The notes beneath the pieces are model-generated. The model saw only the letters and a list, made by a program, of their open reading frames with translations. It did not search any database and was not told the origin of the DNA. A stretch of 64,000 nt of DNA from Acinetobacter oleivorans DR1 (GTDB taxonomy: Bacteria; Pseudomonadota; Gammaproteobacteria; Pseudomonadales; Moraxellaceae). The translations under genes and the position numbers were made by a program. Positions 45,145 to 53,494 of the stretch are shown here, piece by piece. How positions within the stretch are numbered: position 1 is the stretch's first letter; each line of letters starts with the position of its first letter. The stretch lies in NCBI RefSeq assembly GCF_000196795.1, contig NC_014259.1, forward strand, positions 2,232,001 to 2,296,000, in the 5' to 3' direction.

Positions 45145-45600
45145 TTACTTTTTATTCAATTTTTCTTTCAATTGTTGGTTTTCTTCTATTAAAGCATCCA
45201 CCTTAATATGAAGCTGTACCAAGAGCTGTTCAATGTGCTGTAAATCCTTCGGAGTGACCAATCCAATCCGGTTTAAAGAATGGTTCACACTGGTATCAAG
45301 AATTTTCTCTACTTTATCTTTTGTTTCAGATACAGATTCTTTTGCTTTTTCTGTGACTTTACCTACGGTGTTATCTGCTAAGTCTCCAGTTTTTGACTCT
45401 AGTTCTTCACCAACTTTGACTAAGGAATCAAAGAGTTTGTTGCCCTCTTCTTCTGCGCGTGAAAAAGCTCCTAACCCAGCCAACCAAATTTGCTTGGTAT
45501 ACTTTCTAAAATCCAAAGCTGATTTTCTTGAACTTCTTGATTTTAATTTATTTTTTTCTTCTGACTCTTCTACCTGTGTCTCTATATTTGCATTATCCAT
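45145..45600 (-). CDS. Phasin / PHA granule-associated family protein
   Basis: A 151-residue protein with a basic, disordered beginning, the phasin core YTKQIWLAGLGAFSRAEEEGNKLFDSLVKVG (about 35-65), a Lys/Glu/Ser helix with VTEKAKESVSETKDKVEKIL like apolipoprotein repeats, and a C-terminal coiled coil (LVQLHIKVDALIEENQQLKEKL) for oligomer formation. Phasins coat polyhydroxyalkanoate granules, yet many such proteins in strains lacking PHA have stress or membrane roles. AGGAGTTTAGATTA precedes the start. Confidence 0.85.
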   Translation of the reverse strand: MDNANIETQVEESEEKNKLKSRSSRKSALDFRKYTKQIWLAGLGAFSRAEEEGNKLFDSLVKVGEELESKTGDLADNTVGKVTEKAKESVSETKDKVEKILDTSVNHSLNRIGLVTPKDLQHIEQLLVQLHIKVDALIEENQQLKEKLNKK

Positions 45601-45730
45601 TAATCTAAACTCCTAATCAGATGAGAGAGATGATGACTGATTTGACCACAAAATATTTCTATAATATCAAAGTAAAGACTTGATCCATTTACAAAACTGT
45701 TCTACAAAGCAATTAAGTCATGTAAATATA

Positions 45731-45750
45731 TTTAACACGACATTGTGTTA
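45731..45750. promoter_or_regulatory. Palindrome upstream of the UbiJ-like gene
   Basis: TTAACAC-GACATT-GTGTTAA, with seven-base arms and a six-base spacer, lies about 60 bases before the gene at 45809 in a divergent spacer. It looks like a dimeric repressor site; no known regulator is suggested. Confidence 0.35.
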
Positions 45751-45808
45751 AGTTTGGGATAGGATGTCCCATTCTTCGGTTAACTGCTATTTGTAAGGAT
45801 AAACTTTT

Positions 45809-46456
45809 ATGAGTGAAACGCAACAAAGACAAAAACATCCCCGTCTGTTGCTGAATATCGTTCTAATTATTTTAGAAACTTTCTTTTCATTTATTCTCAC
45901 CCACGATGGTGTCCTCCGCTTGCAAGCGAAAAAGTTTATTTCAAACAAAACGACTATTCGTATCAATAGCTATCTACCTTTTTTTGACTTTTATGTTCAA
46001 TTTACAGAAAAGGGTTTGTTGTTCGATATCCATTCTTTTGACCGACGTATTGATCTTGAAATCAATAGTACACTTATCGATTTAATTAAGATTTTCGCTT
46101 TTTCAAACCAGCGCAGTCTTAAAAATATGCGTATCGATGGTGATGAAGAAACTAAAAAAGAGTTATTAGATTTAATTTCTCACCTTACTCTGCCTAAACT
46201 TTTAGCAGACTGGAAGCAATGGTTTAATACACCTGATGATGAAGCTGAAGCCCTTGCTTCACGCAAAAGAATTGCCCCATTGCTTGAAAAAATTGATCAA
46301 CAACGATCAGAAATCAATTCACTTCATGTGGAAATTAAACAATATCAAAATCGAATTACTCGCTTACAGCAGCGTCAACGAAATATTAACTTCTCCTTTG
46401 GTATAATTAGCCTGATATTTATTGTTTATTTCATATATAATTTGTGGGTTGCTTAA
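45809..46456 (+). CDS. Membrane-anchored UbiJ/SCP2-like protein of unknown function
   Basis: A 215-residue protein with a hydrophobic N-terminal part (about 13-32), a lipid-binding-like beta region (INSYLPFFDFYVQFTEKGLLFDI), the IDGDEETKKELLDLI stretch and DWKQWF, which together resemble the SCP2 domain of UbiJ (the GD-el-LL and DWE patterns). It then has a coiled coil (about 152-190) and a C-terminal membrane helix (about 196-213). UbiJ lacks the last helix, so the match is remote. AAGGATAAAC precedes the ATG. It may bind a quinone-like lipid at the membrane; this is inference. Confidence 0.6.
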   Translation: MSETQQRQKHPRLLLNIVLIILETFFSFILTHDGVLRLQAKKFISNKTTIRINSYLPFFDFYVQFTEKGLLFDIHSFDRRIDLEINSTLIDLIKIFAFSNQRSLKNMRIDGDEETKKELLDLISHLTLPKLLADWKQWFNTPDDEAEALASRKRIAPLLEKIDQQRSEINSLHVEIKQYQNRITRLQQRQRNINFSFGIISLIFIVYFIYNLWVA

Positions 46457-46499
46457 ATTATTTTTCCATTTTGTTCCTGCACTTGAATTAAAAATAAAA

Positions 46500-46532
46500 A
46501 AACTTGACTATTTTAGTCGGGATTCATAAAAT
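46500..46532 (+). promoter_or_regulatory. iscR promoter with embedded IscR type 1-like box
   Basis: A near-consensus sigma-70 promoter: TTGACT (46504-46509), 17-base spacer, TAAAAT (46527-46532). The bases 46500-46524 read AAACTT-GACTATTTTAGTC-GGGATT and fit the type 1 IscR consensus core GACTrwwwyAGTC exactly, covering the -35 and spacer. Bound [2Fe-2S]-IscR would block polymerase, giving feedback repression. Confidence 0.85.
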
Positions 46533-46565
46533 CCTATTATCTAGTCTTAACATGTGTATCGAATC

Positions 46566-47039
46566 ATGCGCCTTACAACTCGCGGTCGCTACGCAGTGAC
46601 TGCTCTACTTGATTTAGCTTTGCAGCCAACTGAACAAACGATCACGCTCGCCGAAATTGCAGCTCGCCAATCCATTTCAGTTGCTTATTTAGAACAGTTA
46701 TTCGCAAAACTTAAGCGTCATGGGTTAGTTTCTAGTGTTCGTGGTGCAAATGGTGGTTATCATTTGGCTCGAAATGCTGATGAAATTACTGTGTTAGAAA
46801 TTATTGAAGCTGTAAATGAAACTGTTGATGCAACTCGTTGCGACCATAAAGGTAACTGCCAAAATGGTGCAATGTGTCTCACACACGATTTATGGCAAGA
46901 ACTCTCTCATCATATTGCCGACTATTTAGCAAAAATCTCTCTTGCCGACCTCATTAGCCGAGACAACGTTCAAACTGTTGCATTACGCCAAAATGTGACT
47001 GGCATAGATTCAGCTCTTTTATCGGGTACAGGTATTTGA
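46566..47039 (+). CDS. iscR: Fe-S cluster assembly transcriptional regulator IscR
   Basis: A 157-residue Rrf2-family regulator. It opens MRLTTRGRYAVTALLDLALQ, with the winged helix-turn-helix at about 1-80, and has the three cluster cysteines in TRCDHKGNCQNGAMC plus the conserved His just after. With a [2Fe-2S] cluster it represses its own operon; without one it acts on type 2 sites. The start at 46566 gives the standard N-terminus; an ATG four codons earlier is in frame. The operon iscRSUA-hscBA-fdx follows at once. Confidence 0.96.
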   Translation: MRLTTRGRYAVTALLDLALQPTEQTITLAEIAARQSISVAYLEQLFAKLKRHGLVSSVRGANGGYHLARNADEITVLEIIEAVNETVDATRCDHKGNCQNGAMCLTHDLWQELSHHIADYLAKISLADLISRDNVQTVALRQNVTGIDSALLSGTGI

Positions 47040-47040
47040 T

Positions 47041-48258
47041 ATGAAACGTCCAATTTATCTTGATTACGCAGCAACCACTCCAGTAGATCCGCAAGTTGCA
47101 GAACGTATGATGGAGTGTTTAACTTTCGACGGTACCTTTGGTAATGCTGCATCTCGTTCCCACGCTTATGGCTGGCAGGCAGAAGAGAAAGTTGAATATG
47201 CACGTGAGCAAGTTGCAAATTTAATTAAAGCTGATCCACGTGAAATCGTTTGGACTTCTGGTGCAACTGAATCAGATAACCTTGCTCTAAAAGGTGTAGC
47301 ACAATTTTATGCATCTAAAGGCAAGCATATCATTACAAGTAAAATTGAACACAAAGCTGTTCTAGATCCTTGTCGTGAATTAGAAGACCAAGGTTTTGAA
47401 ATTACTTATTTAGAACCAGAACCACAAACTGGTTTAATTACCCCTGAAATGGTAAAAGCTGCCCTTCGTCCTGATACTATTCTTGTTTCTCTTATGATGG
47501 TAAACAACGAAATCGGTACAGTTACAGATGTAGCAGCAATTGGTGAATTAACACGTGCCAATAAAACCTTCTTTCATGTAGATGCTGCTCAAGCTGCTGG
47601 TAAAGTTGAAATTGACCTATCTACTATGAAAATTGACCTAATGAGTTTCTCAGCTCATAAAATTTATGGTCCAAAAGGTATCGGTGCATTATATGTACGT
47701 CGTAGTCCACGTGTTCGTTTAAAAGCACAAATTCATGGCGGTGGTCATGAGCGTGGTATGCGTTCTGGTACTTTAGCTACCCATCAAATTGTAGGTATGG
47801 GTGAAGCTTTTGAAATTGCTGGCAAAAGAATGCAAGCAGAACAAGAGCGTATTCGCAAGCTTCGCGACAAGCTTTGGAATGGTTTACAAGATCTTGAACA
47901 AGTTTTCTTAAATGGCCATCCAACTCAAAACGTTGCTAACTATTTAAATGTCAGCTTTAACTTTGTTGAAGGTGAATCTTTAATGATGTCGCTCAAAGAT
48001 GCTGCAGTATCAAGTGGTTCTGCTTGTACTTCTGCAACTTTAGAGCCTTCATACGTTCTTCGCGCATTAGGTTTATCTGATGAGCTAGCACACAGCTCTA
48101 TCCGCTTCAGTTTTGGTAAATACACAACTGAAGAAGATATTGACCATGTGCTTACAATTACCAAAGCCGCTGTTGAGAAATTACGTGAACTTTCTCCGCT
48201 TTGGGATATGTACAAAGAAGGTATCGATCTTTCTACAGTTGAATGGGCTGAACACTAA
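47041..48258 (+). CDS. iscS: Cysteine desulfurase IscS
   Basis: A 405-residue PLP enzyme taking sulfur from cysteine and passing it as persulfide to IscU and tRNA-modification partners. It has LDYAATTPVDP at the N-terminus, TSGATESDNLALKG (about 77-90), the PLP lysine in SFSAHKIYGPKGIG, and the mobile catalytic Cys in SSGSACTSATLEPSYVL. The tail SPLWDMYKEGIDLSTVEWAEH is the IscU-docking end. It starts one base after the iscR stop. Its stop codon lies in a terminator-like hairpin (48251-48279). Confidence 0.97.
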   Translation: MKRPIYLDYAATTPVDPQVAERMMECLTFDGTFGNAASRSHAYGWQAEEKVEYAREQVANLIKADPREIVWTSGATESDNLALKGVAQFYASKGKHIITSKIEHKAVLDPCRELEDQGFEITYLEPEPQTGLITPEMVKAALRPDTILVSLMMVNNEIGTVTDVAAIGELTRANKTFFHVDAAQAAGKVEIDLSTMKIDLMSFSAHKIYGPKGIGALYVRRSPRVRLKAQIHGGGHERGMRSGTLATHQIVGMGEAFEIAGKRMQAEQERIRKLRDKLWNGLQDLEQVFLNGHPTQNVANYLNVSFNFVEGESLMMSLKDAAVSSGSACTSATLEPSYVLRALGLSDELAHSSIRFSFGKYTTEEDIDHVLTITKAAVEKLRELSPLWDMYKEGIDLSTVEWAEH

Positions 48259-48279
48259 TTCATTGAAATTAGTGTTTTT
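48251..48279 (+). terminator. Terminator-like hairpin over the iscS stop codon
   Basis: AACACTAAT pairs with ATTAGTGTT across an eight-base loop and is followed by TTT. The TAA of iscS is in the left arm. It could attenuate the downstream genes or protect an iscRS RNA end. Confidence 0.5.
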
Positions 48280-48325
48280 ACCCTCATATTAATATTAGGC
48301 TGACCCCGAGGTTTGGAGAAGCGAA

Positions 48326-48712
48326 ATGGCTTATAGCGAAAAGGTAATTGATCATTACGAAAACCCTCGTAATGTTGGTGTTTTAGACAAAAACTCTGAA
48401 AATGTAGGTACAGGCATGGTGGGTGCACCAGCATGTGGCGACGTGATGCGTTTACAAATTCAAGTAAACGATAGCGGTGTGATTGAAGAAGCACGCTTTA
48501 AAACTTATGGCTGTGGTTCAGCAATTGCTTCTAGCTCACTTGTAACTGAGTGGTTAAAAGGTAAAACTCTTGATGAAGCTCAAGCAATCAAGAATATTGA
48601 TATCGCAACCGAGCTTGCTCTTCCACCAGTAAAAGTTCACTGCTCTGTACTAGCTGAAGATGCGATTAAAGCTGCGATTGAAGATTACCGCACTAAAAAA
48701 TCAAAAGCTTAA
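48326..48712 (+). CDS. iscU: Fe-S cluster scaffold protein IscU
   Basis: The 128-residue scaffold on which [2Fe-2S] and [4Fe-4S] clusters form. The three ligand cysteines are in APACGDVM, TYGCGSAIA and VHCSVLAED, and the Asp between the first pair is kept. LPPVK before the last Cys is the HscA-recognition motif. The ATG follows TTTGGAGAAGCG. It lies 67 bases after iscS, the widest gap in the front half of the operon. Confidence 0.97.
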   Translation: MAYSEKVIDHYENPRNVGVLDKNSENVGTGMVGAPACGDVMRLQIQVNDSGVIEEARFKTYGCGSAIASSSLVTEWLKGKTLDEAQAIKNIDIATELALPPVKVHCSVLAEDAIKAAIEDYRTKKSKA

Positions 48713-48742
48713 TTTGTTATTACTGTAAACGTTGGAGTTTTC

Positions 48743-49063
48743 ATGATTCATTTAACTGAAAATGCTGCGACTCATATTAGCAATTACCTCAAAAACCGAG
48801 GTAAGGGTGAAGGCATTCGCGTGGGTGTGAAAACTTCTGGCTGTTCTGGGTTGGCTTACGTTCTTGAATTTGTTGATTCTGTCGATGAACATGACGAAGT
48901 TTTCGAACAATTTGGCGTTAAGGTATTTGTAGATCCAAAAAGTCATGTCTATTTAGAAGGCTTAGAAATGGACTACGTCAAAAATGGCCTTAATGAAGGG
49001 TTCGAATTTAACAACCCCAATAAAAAAGGCGAATGTGGTTGTGGTGAGTCTTTCACTGTATAA
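48743..49063 (+). CDS. iscA: A-type Fe-S carrier IscA
   Basis: A 106-residue carrier that hands clusters to apoproteins. It has the three conserved cysteines: one in TSGCSGLAY and two in ECGCGESF at the C-terminus. The start follows GTTGGAGTTTTC. It is the last gene of the front part of the operon; a strong hairpin lies between it and hscB. Confidence 0.96.
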   Translation: MIHLTENAATHISNYLKNRGKGEGIRVGVKTSGCSGLAYVLEFVDSVDEHDEVFEQFGVKVFVDPKSHVYLEGLEMDYVKNGLNEGFEFNNPNKKGECGCGESFTV

Positions 49064-49083
49064 CCCTTCTCCTTCCATCTCTC

Positions 49084-49116
49084 ATTAAAACAGTGTCTTT
49101 TTAGCACTGTTTTAAT
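49084..49116 (+). terminator. Hairpin between iscA and hscB
   Basis: ATTAAAACAGTG pairs with CACTGTTTTAAT over 12 bases with a nine-base loop. The 3' arm contains TTTTAAT. It may work as a partial terminator or as an mRNA processing boundary inside the operon. Confidence 0.5.
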
Positions 49117-49145
49117 GTATTTAATTAACGTGGACCTCCTTTCTA

Positions 49146-49664
49146 ATGAATCATTTTGAGTTGTTCAATTTACCCGTAGAACTCGATATCGATTTGGCGA
49201 GCTTAAAATCTAGTTTCTTGAATTTGCAGCAGCAATATCATCCAGATAAAGCAGAAGATAAAAATCAGGCATTGATCAAATCAAGTGAAATCAATCAAGC
49301 TTTTAAAACATTATCGCAAGTAGATAGCCGCGCAGCTTATCTTTTAGCATTAAAAAAGCAAGATCATCACCTTGATCAATCTATTAGCGATTTTGAGTTC
49401 TTACAATCAGCTTTGGAACTTCGTGAGCAACTGGATGAAGCAACCTCCCCAGAACATCTAAGCACTCTTAAACAAGAAGTGTTTCAATGGATAGAAAGTT
49501 TAGTTCGCGAATTTAAAATTGATTACTCAGATGAAGACTGGGGTGAAGCTCGCGATACTGTACGTAAATTACGGTTCTTTCAGCGCGTTCTTAATGATAT
49601 TGAAAAAGCAGAAGATCAAATGTTGGATGACGAAGACAACTTTGATTTAGACGACGATTTTTAA
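49146..49664 (+). CDS. hscB: Fe-S co-chaperone HscB
   Basis: A 172-residue J-domain co-chaperone that brings IscU to HscA and stimulates its ATPase. The J-domain (about 1-70) includes QQYHPDKAED with the HPD motif; the C-terminal part (about 85-160) is the IscU-binding three-helix bundle. It ends in an acidic tail (DDEDNFDLDDDF). Lies 82 bases after iscA, with the hairpin between. Confidence 0.95.
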   Translation: MNHFELFNLPVELDIDLASLKSSFLNLQQQYHPDKAEDKNQALIKSSEINQAFKTLSQVDSRAAYLLALKKQDHHLDQSISDFEFLQSALELREQLDEATSPEHLSTLKQEVFQWIESLVREFKIDYSDEDWGEARDTVRKLRFFQRVLNDIEKAEDQMLDDEDNFDLDDDF

Positions 49665-49702
49665 TTTTGCTTTTTCCAATTTATATTCAAGGGATTTAAC
49701 TC

Positions 49703-51562
49703 ATGGCACTTTTGCAAATTGCTGAACCGGGTCAATCCAGTGCCCCACACCAACACCGCATTGCGATTGGTATCGACCTAGGAACAACACACTCCTTAGT
49801 TGCGACAGTGTTATCAGGCAAGCCTAAAGTACTCAATGATGAAAAAGAAAGAAGACTCCTTCCTTCTATTGTGCACTATGGAAACGATGCAACTCACTAC
49901 GGTGAAGAAGCAAAGCCTTTCCTTATTGCCGACCCGAAAAATACAATTGTCTCTGTAAAACGCTTTATGGGTCGTTCAAAAGCGGATATCAAATTTCAGC
50001 ATCCATATGAATTAATGGGTTCTGAAAATGAGATGCCAGCTTTTGAAACACGTGCTGGTCGTAAAACCCCTGTTGAAATTTCTGCAGAAATTTTAAAACA
50101 ATTAAAAGATCGTGCTGAAACTAGCCTACAAAATCCAGTAAATGGTGCAGTTATTACTGTTCCTGCCTATTTTGATGAAGCTCAGCGACAAGCAACTCGT
50201 GATGCAGCACAACTTGCTGGTTTGAATGTATTACGTTTATTAAATGAGCCAACCGCTGCTGCTGTGGCTTATGGTTTAGACCAAGAAACTAATTTAGCTA
50301 CAGATCATAACTATGTAATTTATGATTTAGGTGGTGGTACTTTTGACGTATCAATCTTGCGTTTTTCACAAGGTGTCTTTGAAGTATTAGCTACCGGTGG
50401 CCACACTGCTCTAGGTGGTGACGATTTAGACCGTCTCATTGTTAAATGGGCTAAAAAGCAGTTAGATATTGATACTTTGAGCGATGAAGCATATGCAGTA
50501 TTTATGGTTGCTGCTCGTCAAGCTAAAGAACAATTATCTACTCAAGAATCAGTTCAGTTAAAATTACTTGAAAATGTATTAACACTGGACCGTCCAACTT
50601 TTGAAAGTATTATTCAAGTTGCTTTAGATAAAACAATCAGTGTTTGTAAGCGTGTTTTACGTGATGCAAAACTTGAATTATCAGATATTCAAAATGTTGT
50701 TTTAGTTGGTGGCTCTACGCGTTCGTATGCTGTTCAACAAGCGGTTCGTAATGTATTTAATCAAGAACCTCTTTGCACGATCAACCCTGATGAAGTGGTT
50801 GCAATTGGTGCTTCGATTACTGCCAACCAATTAATTGGAAACAGTCAAGACGGTTCATTACTTTTAGACGTAACTCCTCTCTCACTTGGTCTAGAAACCA
50901 TGGGTGGATTAGTAGAGCGCCTTATTTCACGTAATACTGCTATTCCTGTTGCTCGTCGTCAAGAATTCACAACTTATCAAGATGGCCAAACCGCCATGCT
51001 TATTCATGTGGTTCAAGGTGAACGAGATTTGGTAGAACATTGTCGTTCATTAGGAAAATTTGTCCTTCACGGCATTCCACCAATGACTGCTGGTCAAGCA
51101 CGTATTGAAGTTACCTTTCAGGTAGATGCAGATGGTCTACTTACTGTTTCAGCTCGTGAAACAACTTCTGGTGTACAGGCTCAAATTGATATTAAACCAT
51201 CTTATGGTTTATCAGAATCTGACACTGAGCGCTTATTAATTGAAGGTTTCCAACACGCGGAAGAAGATAAAAATCTACGCCATTTAAAAGAAACCAAAGT
51301 TGAAGCCCAACGTGAACTTGAAGCATTAGAACAAGCTCTCAAAGTTGATGCTGATTTGCTTAATGATGAGCAGCTTGAAGCACTTAAAACTGCTGAAAAT
51401 TTGCTAAAAGTTCAGCTTGAAGGCAATGATATTCAAGCAATTGAAAAAGCTGTAGAACAACTTAAAGTACATAGTGATGCTTTTGCCGCACTACGTATGA
51501 ATCGACATATTGACCACGCCTTAAAAGGTACAAAACTTGAAGATTGGTCAAATTCAAACTAA
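49703..51562 (+). CDS. hscA: Fe-S specific Hsp70 chaperone HscA
   Basis: A 619-residue DnaK-type chaperone specialised for IscU. The ATPase domain (about 18-385) shows GIDLGTTHSLVA, RFMGRSKAD, VPAYFDEAQRQATRDAA, IYDLGGGTFDVSIL and VGGSTRS; the substrate-binding domain begins at about VTPLSLGLETMGG. The short linker is DVTPLSL, as in HscA. It drives cluster release from IscU with HscB. The start follows AAGGGATTTAAC. Confidence 0.97.
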   Translation: MALLQIAEPGQSSAPHQHRIAIGIDLGTTHSLVATVLSGKPKVLNDEKERRLLPSIVHYGNDATHYGEEAKPFLIADPKNTIVSVKRFMGRSKADIKFQHPYELMGSENEMPAFETRAGRKTPVEISAEILKQLKDRAETSLQNPVNGAVITVPAYFDEAQRQATRDAAQLAGLNVLRLLNEPTAAAVAYGLDQETNLATDHNYVIYDLGGGTFDVSILRFSQGVFEVLATGGHTALGGDDLDRLIVKWAKKQLDIDTLSDEAYAVFMVAARQAKEQLSTQESVQLKLLENVLTLDRPTFESIIQVALDKTISVCKRVLRDAKLELSDIQNVVLVGGSTRSYAVQQAVRNVFNQEPLCTINPDEVVAIGASITANQLIGNSQDGSLLLDVTPLSLGLETMGGLVERLISRNTAIPVARRQEFTTYQDGQTAMLIHVVQGERDLVEHCRSLGKFVLHGIPPMTAGQARIEVTFQVDADGLLTVSARETTSGVQAQIDIKPSYGLSESDTERLLIEGFQHAEEDKNLRHLKETKVEAQRELEALEQALKVDADLLNDEQLEALKTAENLLKVQLEGNDIQAIEKAVEQLKVHSDAFAALRMNRHIDHALKGTKLEDWSNSN

Positions 51563-51579
51563 AGGTATAGGTGATCAAT

Positions 51580-51918
51580 ATGCCCCGTATTAAAGTACTT
51601 CCTCATGCTCAGTTCTGTCCTGAAGGTGCAGAATTTGAAGTTGAACAAAATGCAAATCTTTGTCAAAGTTTGCTTGATCGAGGAATTAAAATTGAACACG
51701 CTTGTGACATGTCGTGTGCATGTACAACTTGTCACGTAGTCGTTCGCAAGGGTTTTGACAGCCTAGAAGAAATGGATGATGTTGAAGCAGATCTTTTAGA
51801 TCGCGCTTGGGGTCTTGAACCAGATTCTCGTCTCTCTTGCCAAGTGAAGATTGTTGATGAAGATTTAGAAATTGAGATTCCTAAATATACAATCAATCAC
51901 GCTTCCGAAAGCCATTAA
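51580..51918 (+). CDS. fdx: ISC-type [2Fe-2S] ferredoxin
   Basis: A 112-residue adrenodoxin-like ferredoxin giving electrons for cluster assembly. Ligands are in the loop HACDMSCACTTCHVVV and in LSCQVKI. The ATG at 51580 follows AGGTGATCAAT; a GTG three codons earlier is weaker. Last gene of the operon: a terminator follows at once and no iscX is present. Confidence 0.95.
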   Translation: MPRIKVLPHAQFCPEGAEFEVEQNANLCQSLLDRGIKIEHACDMSCACTTCHVVVRKGFDSLEEMDDVEADLLDRAWGLEPDSRLSCQVKIVDEDLEIEIPKYTINHASESH

Positions 51919-51922
51919 AATA

Positions 51923-51954
51923 AAAAAAGCTGCTTTTAAAGGCAGCTTTTTTTT
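51923..51954. terminator. Terminator of the isc operon
   Basis: AAAAAAGCTGC pairs with GCAGCTTTTTT and has long A and T flanks, so it can also serve the convergent adenylate cyclase gene. Confidence 0.88.
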
Positions 51955-51971
51955 ACTTCACGTTTTAAGCT

Positions 51972-53438
51972 TTACACCTGATCTTGCTGATCAATTTCAA
52001 TAGGCTTAACTTCATCTTCAAGTCTTAAACGTGCAATACCTTGAGTATTAATTAAAGTTTGTTGAACTTTAAGTCGTTGAATCATTTTCTCAAGTACTTC
52101 TACTAATTCAGGGTACTCATAGTTTTGTACTTCTTCTAAATTAAGGACTAAATGGAAGCCTTTATATTCATAGTCGAACCATTGCTGATGATCTGACTTA
52201 TTCCCTGTATATTTCTCCATTACTTGCCATGTCTTCACAGCACCTTGAATACCTTTTAAGTAAATTGGTGTTTTTGGAGCACAAAGAAAATCACTTTTAA
52301 TTAATTGATAAGTATCATCTGAAATTAAAATTTCATCTATTTCAGCAGCGTATTGTAAACGAGCTGCCAAATTCACATCACGACCTACAATAGTATAAGC
52401 CATACGATGTGTTGCCCCATAGTTCCCTACGTGGCAGTAACCAGTACTAATTCCCATGCGAATATGTAAGGCTGAGTAGCCCATTTTTTTCCAACGCTCA
52501 CGCAGCAATTTCATTTGCTGACGCATAGCGATTGCCATTTCTACACAGGCTTTTGCATCTTGCTCTACACCCTGAGAATTCGGATCACCAAAAAATATGA
52601 GGATGGCATCCCCCATAAATTTGTCGACCGTAGCTTCATACTGCTTGGCAATTTCCGTCATATGGCTTAAATAGTCATTAAGCAAAAATGCCAAATCGTC
52701 AGGAATTAAAGTTTCTGATAATTCTGTAAAACCCTGAATATCAGAAAAAAATACAGTCATTTTTTTTCGTTTATATTCAATTTTTGCTTCTGCCTCACCG
52801 CGCATGATAGATTGCCACAACTGTAGTGGTGCATATCGGCTTAACTGATTAGCAAAAGCAATATAGCGGGTCATTTGGTCATAGTAATGTTGACGCTGCT
52901 GACTGATTTTTTTAACCCAACGATGTTGGTAGTAATTTCCAATGGTAATAAACATGACCAAACCCAAGAGTGTAATTACAGTTAACTCTTGGCTAGTAGG
53001 TTCAAAATATGTATAAAAACCGAATAGGAAAAAAGTACTTAAATAAAAAATAATCGCGCCTAGCAGGCTCGTCAAACAAATAACTGCGAAAGAAATACGA
53101 CTATTAATTGCAGAATAAAATAATGCAAATACCGCAATAAATGTAGGGACTAAATTAAGATGCAACCCTGCCAAGGTAACCGCTACAACAATTGCATCAA
53201 TTGCAAAAAAGACACTTTTTTGAGTTTTCTTATCGAATTGGTATTGAAGCCAATGTTCTAACTTCGAACTAATAAAAAGTAAAAAGAGAAAAAAAGGAGG
53301 AACGTAGATCTGATAATTTGTATTAGGTGAGGTAAAAGCATAGATCACTAAAATTAAGGACAGAATTGAATATCCCATCAAACGATGAAAATATGCAAAC
53401 TGCTTAGGCTCTCTATCGATAAACCTCTCTAATTGCAC
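51972..53438 (-). CDS. Membrane-bound class III adenylate cyclase
   Basis: A 488-residue protein with six hydrophobic helices (about 15-165) and a C-terminal cyclase domain (about 215-400). Metal-binding Asps are in VFFSDIQGFTELSE and KFMGDAILIFFGDP; the adenine-selecting Lys is the one before FMGD; GRDVNLAARLQ holds the transition-state Asn and Arg. It makes cAMP, as CyaB of Pseudomonas does with its MASE2-type anchor; this seems the likely orthologue. ATG at 53450 is possible, but GGAGGACAG lies ideally before the GTG at 53438. A hairpin separates it from the HIT-like gene. Confidence 0.88.
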   Translation of the reverse strand: MQLERFIDREPKQFAYFHRLMGYSILSLILVIYAFTSPNTNYQIYVPPFFLFLLFISSKLEHWLQYQFDKKTQKSVFFAIDAIVVAVTLAGLHLNLVPTFIAVFALFYSAINSRISFAVICLTSLLGAIIFYLSTFFLFGFYTYFEPTSQELTVITLLGLVMFITIGNYYQHRWVKKISQQRQHYYDQMTRYIAFANQLSRYAPLQLWQSIMRGEAEAKIEYKRKKMTVFFSDIQGFTELSETLIPDDLAFLLNDYLSHMTEIAKQYEATVDKFMGDAILIFFGDPNSQGVEQDAKACVEMAIAMRQQMKLLRERWKKMGYSALHIRMGISTGYCHVGNYGATHRMAYTIVGRDVNLAARLQYAAEIDEILISDDTYQLIKSDFLCAPKTPIYLKGIQGAVKTWQVMEKYTGNKSDHQQWFDYEYKGFHLVLNLEEVQNYEYPELVEVLEKMIQRLKVQQTLINTQGIARLRLEDEVKPIEIDQQDQV

Positions 53439-53461
53439 CCTGTCCTCCATACCTCAATGTA

Positions 53462-53483
53462 GCCACATTCGTATAAATGTGGC
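53462..53483 (-). terminator. Hairpin between HIT-like and cyclase genes
   Basis: GCCACATT pairs with AATGTGGC around CGTATA, 12 bases past the HIT-like stop. T tract is poor. Confidence 0.45.
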
Positions 53484-53494
53484 ATTTCATTGAT

